A stretch of 5,067 bases of DNA from Alphaproteobacteria bacterium (GTDB lineage Bacteria; Pseudomonadota; Alphaproteobacteria; Rhodobacterales; Rhodobacteraceae), in NCBI GenBank assembly GCA_024279075.1, contig JAJRRX010000251.1:1-5067 (forward strand), given 5' to 3'. Numbering within the stretch: position 1 is the first letter of the stretch; the number at the start of each line of letters is the position of its first letter. The notes beneath the pieces were generated by a model. The model had not been told where the DNA came from and searched no databases. It saw only the letters and a program-made list of their open reading frames with translations. Made by a program: the position numbers and the translations under genes. Below are positions 1-5,067 of the stretch, piece by piece.

Positions 1-5
1 CAACC

Positions 6-11
6 GGGGAG
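6..11 (+). promoter_or_regulatory. Shine-Dalgarno of puuD
   Basis: GGGGAG lies six bases before the ATG at 18. It supports that start, and the membrane protein begins sensibly there. Nothing further upstream is visible. Confidence 0.7.
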
Positions 12-17
12 ATTGCT

Positions 18-1250
18 ATGTTTGACACTGCGCTGATTTGGGATTGGGTGGCTTTTGTTGTCCGTTGGATCCATGTCATCACCGCTATGGCGTGGATTGG
101 CGCGTCATTCTTTTTTATTGCGCTCGACCTTGGCCTCAAGAAAGCGGCCAACATGCCCAAGGGGGTAAATGGCGAAGAATGGCAAGTGCATGGCGGCGGG
201 TTTTACCACATTCAGAAATACATGGTGGCCCCCGAAAACATGCCCGAGCATCTGATCTGGCATAAGTGGCAAAGCTACACAACATGGGTATCCGGCGCGC
301 TGCTTTTGATGATCGTTTATTGGCTGGGCGGCGAGATTTTCCTGCTCGACCCAAGCAAAGTTGACCTAACCCTGTGGCAGGGTATTTTGATCTCGGCAGG
401 CTCGCTGACCATCGGCTGGATATTGTATGACCTTATGTGCAAATCCAAGCTTGGCGCGCGGCCAACCCTGCTGATGCTGCTGCTATTTGTAATCCTTGTG
501 GTTATGGCATGGGGCTATAACCAGATCTTCACAGGCCGCGCGGCGCTTTTACACCTTGGCGCTTTTACTGCCACCATCATGACGGCAAATGTGTTTTTCA
601 TCATCATGCCCAATCAGCGAATCGTGGTGAAAGACCTGAAAGAAGGCCGCACGCCGGATGCAAAATACGGCAAAATTGCCAAGCTGCGCTCGACCCATAA
701 TAACTACCTCACCTTGCCGGTGATTTTTCTCATGCTCAGCACGCATTACCCGCTGTCCTTCGCAACAGAGTATAGCTGGGCCATCGCCAGCCTTGTGTTC
801 CTCACCGGCGTCACCATCCGGCATTATTTCAACACCCTGCATGCCACGGGCAAAGGCCCAAGCTGGACATGGGTGGCCACGGTGGGGCTAATGCTGCTGA
901 TCGCGTGGCTCTCTACGTTTTCAGGCACTGAAACCTATGAACAGGCCGAAGCTCGCGCGCTAACCCCGGCCGAGCAACAATTCGCCGCCGCACCGGGGTT
1001 TCTGGATGCGTTTGACACGGTGGTTGGCAACTGCTCCATGTGCCACGCCCGGGAGCCGTTTTGGGACGGGGTGCCGCGCGCGCCTAAGGGAATTTACCTC
1101 GAAACCGAAAGCGATGTCGCCCATTATGCCGAGCGGATATACCTGAACGCAGGCATAAGCCACGCCATGCCCCCGCCCAACGCGGTAGAAATGGATGCAG
1201 AGTCCCGCGCCACGATCATCACATGGTTTAACGCCGCGCGGGCAAGCTGA
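18..1250 (+). CDS. puuD: Urate hydroxylase/oxidase PuuD: membrane domain fused to cytochrome c
   Basis: Known family role: a cofactor-independent membrane domain oxidises urate to 5-hydroxyisourate, and electrons pass to a fused cytochrome c and on to the respiratory chain, avoiding the hydrogen peroxide made by soluble uricase. Seen here: 410 residues, about the usual family length. The N-terminal part has about eight hydrophobic segments (near residues 10-38, 88-110, 118-140, 149-168, 175-200, 231-252, 255-272 and 280-300) and the early RWIHV (16-20) and WIGASFFF stretch typical of the family. The C-terminal domain carries one heme c site, CSMCH at 339-343, with Met384 in HAMPPP as the likely distal ligand. 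The ATG at 18 follows GGGGAG at 6-11 with six bases between. Inference: the heme domain is periplasmic, so the N-terminus would also face the periplasm. The gene is complete and converges on kynA with two bases between the stops. Its promoter lies outside the window. Confidence 0.93.
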   Translation: MFDTALIWDWVAFVVRWIHVITAMAWIGASFFFIALDLGLKKAANMPKGVNGEEWQVHGGGFYHIQKYMVAPENMPEHLIWHKWQSYTTWVSGALLLMIVYWLGGEIFLLDPSKVDLTLWQGILISAGSLTIGWILYDLMCKSKLGARPTLLMLLLFVILVVMAWGYNQIFTGRAALLHLGAFTATIMTANVFFIIMPNQRIVVKDLKEGRTPDAKYGKIAKLRSTHNNYLTLPVIFLMLSTHYPLSFATEYSWAIASLVFLTGVTIRHYFNTLHATGKGPSWTWVATVGLMLLIAWLSTFSGTETYEQAEARALTPAEQQFAAAPGFLDAFDTVVGNCSMCHAREPFWDGVPRAPKGIYLETESDVAHYAERIYLNAGISHAMPPPNAVEMDAESRATIITWFNAARAS

Positions 1251-1252
1251 GG

Positions 1253-2089
1253 CTAGAGATCAGTGCGCAGATGCCAAAGCTCGGGGAAGATTTCGATCTC
1301 CAGCATTTTGCGCAAATAACTGGTGCCCGAGGTGCCACCGGTACCGCGCTTAAAGCCGATAATGCGCTCAACGGTGGTGACATGGTTAAAGCGCCAGCGG
1401 CGGAAATAATCCTCAAAATCCACCAGTTTTTCGGCGAGCTCGTAAAGCTCCCAGTTGGCCTCTGGGTCACGGTAAACCACGCTCCATGCTTCTATTACCC
1501 CGTCATTGGGCTGGTAAGGCTGGGAAAGATCGCGGTTGAGCACCGCATCTGGCACGGTGTGGCCCGCCTTATGCAGTACTTGAAGGGCTGTGTCATAAAG
1601 GCTAGGCCGCGCAAGCTCGGCGCGCAGCATATCGGCGATGTCTGGTCGGTGCGCGTGGGGCTTTATCATCGCCACATTACGGTTGCCCACAGCAAATTCG
1701 ATCAGCCGATATTGCCATGATTGAAAGCCGGAAGACTGGCCAAGGGCCTCGCGGAAGGTGGTATATTCCGAGGGGGTCATGGTGCGCAAAACATCCCACG
1801 CATTGTTGAGCTGCTCAAATATCCGCGCAATGCGTGCCAGCATTTTAAAGGCAAGGCGGGGGGTGCCGTTGGCCAAAGCCGCACGCGCGGCGGTTAGCTC
1901 ATGAAGGGCAAGGCGCATCCATAATTCGCTGGTTTGGTGCTGGATCACAAACAGCATTTCATCATGGGCTTGGGTCAGCGGGTGCTGGGCGCTGAGGATT
2001 TTATCCAAATGCAGATAATCGCCATAAGACATGCGGCCATCAAAGGACATTTGCGCGCCGTCATCGGCGGGGTTTATCGGGGTGGTCAT
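1253..2089 (-). CDS. kynA: Tryptophan 2,3-dioxygenase
   Basis: This cytoplasmic heme enzyme inserts O2 into L-tryptophan to give N-formylkynurenine, the first step of the kynurenine route. The product has 278 residues, the usual bacterial size. Family residues are all in place: F47 and H51 in FVIQHQTSELW (substrate pocket and catalytic-site histidine), Y109 and R113 in SEYTTFR (carboxylate binding), the proximal heme ligand H236 in RFNHV, and the GTGGTSG loop from 249 with T250. Each sits four residues earlier than its counterpart in the Xanthomonas enzyme (F51, H55, Y113, R117, H240, T254). The ATG at 2089 is preceded by AGGAGA at 2100-2095. The frame stays open upstream to 2200, but that extension has no family similarity. 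The gene lies 133 bases downstream of kynU on the same strand, an ordinary catabolic pairing. The inverted repeat overlapping its Shine-Dalgarno could affect translation. No terminator is visible before puuD. Confidence 0.96.
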   Translation of the reverse strand: MTTPINPADDGAQMSFDGRMSYGDYLHLDKILSAQHPLTQAHDEMLFVIQHQTSELWMRLALHELTAARAALANGTPRLAFKMLARIARIFEQLNNAWDVLRTMTPSEYTTFREALGQSSGFQSWQYRLIEFAVGNRNVAMIKPHAHRPDIADMLRAELARPSLYDTALQVLHKAGHTVPDAVLNRDLSQPYQPNDGVIEAWSVVYRDPEANWELYELAEKLVDFEDYFRRWRFNHVTTVERIIGFKRGTGGTSGTSYLRKMLEIEIFPELWHLRTDL

Positions 2090-2094
2090 ATTTT

Positions 2095-2100
2095 TCTCCT
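2095..2100 (-). promoter_or_regulatory. Shine-Dalgarno fixing the kynA start
   Basis: On the minus strand AGGAGA lies five bases before the ATG at 2089. This selects the internal ATG over the longer open frame beginning at 2200. Its first three bases belong to the right arm of the inverted repeat at 2098-2146. Confidence 0.75.
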
Positions 2101-2146
2101 GAATGAATGGGGGCGAGGCTAGGGCCGCGCGCCCTCTCCATTCAGG
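2098..2146 (-). repeat. Inverted repeat / possible mRNA hairpin before kynA
   Basis: CCTGAATG (2098-2105) and CATTCAGG (2139-2146) are perfect 8-base inverted arms around a 33-base interior. The interior holds a second short stem, AGGGC/GCCCT, around a five-base CGCGC loop (2120-2134). In the kynA message the right arm ends inside the Shine-Dalgarno, so folding would cover part of the ribosome site. The ATTCATTC duplication next to the right arm allows a second pairing register (AATGG with CCATT). There is no U-run, so it is not a classical terminator. It may be a translational control element, an RNA processing or stability element, or chance in GC-rich spacer. Confidence 0.45.
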
Positions 2147-2222
2147 CAGGCTTTCATTGCGAGGCGGCGCCATTGGGCCACCCAGCCCGCAGGCCGACAA
2201 AGCGGAAGGCGCGCAGCGGGCA

Positions 2223-3416
2223 TCAAGTTACCCGCGCTTTGGTTTTATATTCGGGTTGGTCCCACAGGCGGTTGGCCATCACATCAGCAATAATGGCAAT
2301 CGCGGCCTGCACATCGCCTTGATCAATGTAAAGCGGGGTGAAACCAAAGCGCATGATATCCGGCGCGCGGAAATCACCAATAACACCGCGCGCGATCAGA
2401 GCTTGCATGGCCGCATAGCCGTGCTCAAAGTGAAACGAAACCTGCGAGCCGCGCTCCCTACCCGCACGCGGCGAGGCAAGGTGCAGCGCGGGGCAAGTGG
2501 CCTCTATGCCAGCAATAAACTGGTCACAAAGCATGATAGATTGCGCATGCACATCGGCCATCTCGACCATATCCCAAATATCCATCGCCGCTTCCAGCGC
2601 TGCCATTTGCAACACCGGCGGGGTGCCCACCCGCATGCGCTCAATGCCCGCGCCCGGGCGGTAGTTGAGGTCAAATGCGAAAGGCGCATCATGGCCAAGC
2701 CAGCCGGAAAGCGCGGGGCGGATATTTTCAGCATGGCGCGGGGCGACATAGATGAAGGCGGGCGCACCGGGGCCGCCATTGAGGTATTTGTAAGAGCAAC
2801 CCACCGCAAAATCAGCGCCAACACCCGCAAGATCAACCGGCACTGCGCCTGCTGAATGGGCGAGATCCCAGATTACCAGCGCGCCGGCGGCATGGGCAGC
2901 ACGGGTGAGCGCCGCCATGTCGTGGCGGCGGCCTGTGCGGTAGTCCACTTCGGTCAGCATCAGCACCGCAACATCTTCGTTAATATGCGCCATCACCGCT
3001 TCAGGGGCTGGGGTTTTAAGCTGGTGCTGGCGGCCCAAGGAGGTAATCAGGCCTTCAGCCATATATAAATCAGTGGGGAAATTGCCGCTATCGCTCAAAA
3101 TAACCCGCCGCTCAGGGCGCATTTCCAGAGCTGAGGCCAATGCTTGATAGACCTTGATAGAAAGCGTATCGCCCATAGCCACATGGCCAGCTTCCGCGCC
3201 GATCAAGCGGCCAATGCGATCACCTATTTTGGTAGGCTGATCCATCCAGCCTGCTTTGTTCCAGCCCGTGATCAGCATTTCGCCCCACTCATCACGGGTG
3301 GTTTTTTCCACCCGCGTCACGGCGGCACGGGGCAGCGCGCCCAACGAGTTGCCGTCGAGATAGATCACCCCATCCGGCAAGAAAAACATGTTCTTTGTGG
3401 CAGCAAAATCGGTCAC
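2223..3416 (-). CDS. kynU: Kynureninase (PLP-dependent)
   Basis: This cytoplasmic pyridoxal-phosphate enzyme (aminotransferase fold type I) cleaves L-kynurenine to anthranilate and L-alanine. The product is 397 residues, near the usual bacterial length. Visible motifs in order: the N-terminal YLDGNSLG (19-26), the SGNFPTD cofactor/substrate segment (110-116), DYRTG (158-162), WDLAHSAG (183-190) with D184 and H187 expected at the cofactor, and CSYKYLNGGPG with K210 as the Schiff-base lysine. GWLGHD and RVGTPP follow as in the family. The GTG at 3416 is chosen because VTDFAATKNMF matches the usual family beginning and a GGGAGAG ribosome site lies just upstream. The frame is open to 3536, but that would add 40 unrelated residues and overlap the preceding gene. 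It follows the DUF4387 gene by 83 bases and precedes kynA. No formamidase gene lies between the two kyn genes. Confidence 0.96.
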   Translation of the reverse strand: MTDFAATKNMFFLPDGVIYLDGNSLGALPRAAVTRVEKTTRDEWGEMLITGWNKAGWMDQPTKIGDRIGRLIGAEAGHVAMGDTLSIKVYQALASALEMRPERRVILSDSGNFPTDLYMAEGLITSLGRQHQLKTPAPEAVMAHINEDVAVLMLTEVDYRTGRRHDMAALTRAAHAAGALVIWDLAHSAGAVPVDLAGVGADFAVGCSYKYLNGGPGAPAFIYVAPRHAENIRPALSGWLGHDAPFAFDLNYRPGAGIERMRVGTPPVLQMAALEAAMDIWDMVEMADVHAQSIMLCDQFIAGIEATCPALHLASPRAGRERGSQVSFHFEHGYAAMQALIARGVIGDFRAPDIMRFGFTPLYIDQGDVQAAIAIIADVMANRLWDQPEYKTKARVT

Positions 3417-3421
3417 GCGGT

Positions 3422-3428
3422 CTCTCCC
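3422..3428 (-). promoter_or_regulatory. Shine-Dalgarno fixing the GTG start of kynU
   Basis: On the minus strand GGGAGAG (3428-3422) lies five bases before the GTG at 3416. It supports GTG rather than the downstream ATG (Met10), which would cut into the conserved N-terminus. Confidence 0.7.
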
Positions 3429-3439
3429 TTTATGCGCAA

Positions 3440-3467
3440 GGCTTACCCCATTTGCCCTCGATGTCAA
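3440..3467 (-). promoter_or_regulatory. Possible sigma-70-type promoter for kynU-kynA
   Basis: In the 83-base spacer before kynU, the minus strand has an exact TTGACA (3467-3462). Sixteen bases later comes TAAGCC (3445-3440), a poor match to the -10 consensus. Initiation would fall around 3433, giving a leader of under 20 bases that still holds the ribosome site. The -35 match is strong and well placed, but the weak -10 leaves this uncertain. If real, the kyn genes could be expressed apart from the AtuA/DUF4387 pair. Confidence 0.35.
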
Positions 3468-3499
3468 ACCCTGTGAAAATGTTCTTATTGCTGCGCCTA

Positions 3500-3802
3500 T
3501 CAGCCAAGTGCAAGCGTGGCGACCAGCACCGCCCACGAGGCCCCGTGCATGTCGCGGTCTTGCACGCTGCCCTGCACCTCGGGGCGGGGCAGGCTGAGTT
3601 TGATGACGTTGAGATCCGGCAGGGCAAAGCGCTTTATGCTGGCCTCCTCGGCCTGAAAAAGCCGCGCGACTTGGGCCGTGGTCAGGCCTGCGTTGATCTG
3701 CTCATATGCGGCTTTGGAGCCTGCAAAAATGTCAATCGTCAGCCAAAATGGCCCGGCGTTTTTACTGCGTATTTTTTGGGCGATGTTGCCAAGCCTAGCC
3801 AT
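3500..3802 (-). CDS. DUF4387 family protein, partner of the AtuA-like protein
   Basis: This small soluble protein of 100 residues has no signal peptide or membrane segment. I recognise the DUF4387 pattern: LGNIAQKIRSKNAGPFWLTIDIF near the N-terminus (4-26), with the conserved RSKNAGP at 12-18, and LPRPEVQGSVQDRDMHGA near the C-terminus (71-88). Length is full for the family. The reaction is not established. Family members commonly sit beside or are fused to AtuA/DUF1446 proteins, so it is probably a subunit or obligate partner. Its ATG lies inside the end of the upstream gene (8-base overlap), with AGAGGT at 3816-3811 as ribosome site, which implies translational coupling and matched production. 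kynU follows after 83 bases. The family call is confident; the function is unknown. Confidence 0.85.
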   Translation of the reverse strand: MARLGNIAQKIRSKNAGPFWLTIDIFAGSKAAYEQINAGLTTAQVARLFQAEEASIKRFALPDLNVIKLSLPRPEVQGSVQDRDMHGASWAVLVATLALG

Positions 3803-5067
3803 GGGTCAGCACCTCTAGTGTAAAGGCGTCCATCGGGTTGTCCAATGTAAGCACATGGTTGAGGCAAAACCGATAAACCGCGCCACGGTCCATTTCGGGG
3901 GGCGAAAACGGGAAGGCAAAGGTGGGCTGCTCCTCGGATTCGGTCAGGGGGTGGTGCAGCAAGTAGGGGTTAAGCATTTTGGCTATTTCCAGCGCAAGCG
4001 CATGGGTTTGGGCCGTAACAATGCCCAGAACGCCAAGCTCGATCGGGGTGCTGGCCTCGGTTTCCAGCGCGCCAAAACTGGCATTTTGGCCGATCAGCCG
4101 CAGCTCGATAGAGAAATCTCGCACGCCAAGGCGGTCCACCACTTTGGCCTTGCACTTCGCTTCGATATCCGCTGCCCAATCGGACGCATTTTGCACATAG
4201 CGCGCATCCCGCAGCAGCACCAGGCTCGCCACCTGATACCCCGCCCGCGCCGCCCCTTCGAGCTTCACAGTATAGCTTTCCGCCTCGTGCCATGTGGCCC
4301 CGCGCACCTGCACCCGCCGGTCATCCAGCGCTGTGTAAACCGCCGCGCTCACATCCAAACGCCCGCCCGGCTCGTGCAGAATAAACGGGTCACTGTTTTC
4401 ATAAAGCATATGGGCCGAAACCGTGTGCGGGGTGGCCTGCGAGGCTTTGGCCATCGGGGTTACCGTAAAGCCATCGCCCTCAAATTCCAGCATCACCACC
4501 CCCGATTGCGGGTTGGTGGCGCAAAGCGCCCCGCATTCGCCAATTTTGGCCCCGTGCCACGCTGCCCCTGCATTCGCCCCGCGCATCAAAGGCAAGGCTG
4601 CAATAATCGCCGTATCGGTGCAGCGCCCTGCAATGATAATATCTGCCCCTGTTTCCAGCGCCTTCGTCACCTGCTCCACCCCCGCCAGCGCCACGATGTT
4701 GCTGCATCCGCGCAGGTTTTCGACGCTGATTTCCGGTGCATTAGGCAGCGGCAATATCCGCCCTGCCTGCCAAGCCTTCGCCATCGCCTCAGGGTTTTGC
4801 GAGGACCGCAACACCGCGATCTTCAGGCTTTGCCCAAGCTCACCGGCAATCTCTCGGGTGATCTCCAGCAGCCATTCCACCGCGCCATCGGTGCCACACG
4901 TGCCAGCCGTGCCAATAATCAGCGGTACGCCTGCCTCGGCCCGCGCCTGCATCAGCCCGCGCCACTCAATCTTGGTCGAGGCCCGCGCGTATTTGGAAAC
5001 CCCCGTACCAAGATAAAACGGCCCCGAATCGGTGGAGCCGCCATCCACCGCAATAATGTCAGGCCCC
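3795..5067 (-). CDS. AtuA-like (DUF1446) family protein, 5' end beyond window
   Basis: The frame is open to the right edge, so the start is missing. About 423 residues are visible and roughly 30 N-terminal residues are probably absent. The apparent GTG start at 5048 is internal, because the preceding codons read GPDIIA and continue into the conserved VDGGSTDSGP. Further DUF1446 marks are the glycine-rich GTAGTCGTDG (visible residues 52-61), GADIIIAGRCTDTA (about 140-153), WHGAKIGECGALCATNP, and the C-terminal FAFPFSPPEMDRGAVYRFCLNHV. The family is named for AtuA of Pseudomonas acyclic-terpene (citronellol/geraniol) breakdown, but its chemistry is not clear. The DGGSTDSGP form seems to me a distinct subgroup, the one that pairs with DUF4387, so a terpene role should not be assumed. 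No membrane segments are visible. It overlaps the DUF4387 gene by 8 bases and lies upstream of kynU on the same strand. Confidence 0.85.
   Translation of the reverse strand, partial: GPDIIAVDGGSTDSGPFYLGTGVSKYARASTKIEWRGLMQARAEAGVPLIIGTAGTCGTDGAVEWLLEITREIAGELGQSLKIAVLRSSQNPEAMAKAWQAGRILPLPNAPEISVENLRGCSNIVALAGVEQVTKALETGADIIIAGRCTDTAIIAALPLMRGANAGAAWHGAKIGECGALCATNPQSGVVMLEFEGDGFTVTPMAKASQATPHTVSAHMLYENSDPFILHEPGGRLDVSAAVYTALDDRRVQVRGATWHEAESYTVKLEGAARAGYQVASLVLLRDARYVQNASDWAADIEAKCKAKVVDRLGVRDFSIELRLIGQNASFGALETEASTPIELGVLGIVTAQTHALALEIAKMLNPYLLHHPLTESEEQPTFAFPFSPPEMDRGAVYRFCLNHVLTLDNPMDAFTLEVLTHG

Larger units (their letters stand above)
2090..2222 (-). other. kynU-kynA intergenic spacer
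   Basis: These 133 bases have no coding sign. Apart from the inverted repeat next to kynA, the half nearer kynU is GC-rich and holds only weak short pairings: CCCGC (2186-2190) with GCGGG (2216-2220), and GGGC (2175-2178) with GCCC (2185-2188). None has a U-tract. I see no convincing promoter for kynA, so co-transcription with kynU is the simplest reading. Confidence 0.5.

Noticed and set aside
2090..2200. N-terminal extension of kynA to 2200
   Set aside because: The 37 added residues match nothing in the family. The ATG at 2089 has a good ribosome site and yields a standard-length enzyme with motifs at a constant offset from the Xanthomonas enzyme.
2175..2220. Rho-independent terminator after kynU
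   Set aside because: Only 4-5 base stems with mixed loops and no following U-tract are present, so a terminator call is not supported.
2103..2855. Rightward open frame of 250 codons opposite kynU
   Set aside because: It is rich in Arg, His and Ala without a recognisable domain and lies antisense to the clearly conserved kynureninase. It is a GC-driven shadow frame.
3417..3536. N-terminal extension of kynU to 3536
   Set aside because: It would overlap the DUF4387 gene and add 40 non-family residues. The GTG at 3416 has a ribosome site and the expected starting sequence.
3395..3823. Rightward open frame of 142 codons opposite DUF4387
   Set aside because: It is antisense to a recognised family member and spans two unrelated minus-strand genes and the spacer, with no protein-like features.
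4423..5016. Rightward open frame of 197 codons opposite the AtuA-like gene
   Set aside because: It has a low-complexity Ser/Ala/Pro/Ile composition, no family resemblance, and mirrors conserved coding sequence on the other strand.
5046..5048. GTG at 5048 as the true start of the AtuA-like gene
   Set aside because: The codons before it read GPDIIA in frame, part of the conserved GPDIIAVDGGSTDSGP run, so the gene continues past the window edge.

Overview
The window looks like a chromosomal catabolic region of an alphaproteobacterium. Moderately high GC, tight gene packing and the kynU-kynA pairing next to a puuD-type urate oxidase suggest Rhodobacterales or a close relative. This placement rests on protein character and gene order, not on a marker gene, so it is tentative.

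Layout: one gene reads rightward and four read leftward. Positions 18-1250 (+) encode a membrane urate hydroxylase of the PuuD type, with a C-terminal cytochrome c domain. Two bases after its stop lies the end of an opposing leftward cluster. In transcription order (right to left) this cluster is: an AtuA/DUF1446-family protein whose start lies beyond the right edge (5067-3795); a 100-residue DUF4387 protein overlapping it by 8 bases (3802-3500); kynureninase with a GTG start (3416-2223); and tryptophan 2,3-dioxygenase (2089-1253).

Function: the dioxygenase opens the indole ring of tryptophan to N-formylkynurenine. Kynureninase cleaves kynurenine to anthranilate and alanine. The formamidase that joins these two steps (kynB or an equivalent) is not in the window. 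PuuD would oxidise urate to 5-hydroxyisourate and pass electrons to its own heme, so the convergent neighbours serve purine and tryptophan breakdown respectively. The AtuA/DUF4387 pair has no firmly assigned reaction. Its 8-base overlap implies translational coupling, and its position just ahead of kynU raises the possibility of a role in amino-acid or carboxylic-acid catabolism.

Non-coding DNA is limited to 83 bases before kynU, with a possible promoter containing an exact TTGACA, and 133 bases between kynU and kynA, with an inverted repeat that overlaps the kynA Shine-Dalgarno. I saw no tRNA, rRNA, CRISPR array, insertion sequence or classical terminator. Most of the window is ordinary metabolism. 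The points worth a second look are the AtuA/DUF4387 linkage, the hairpin at kynA and the 2-base convergent junction.
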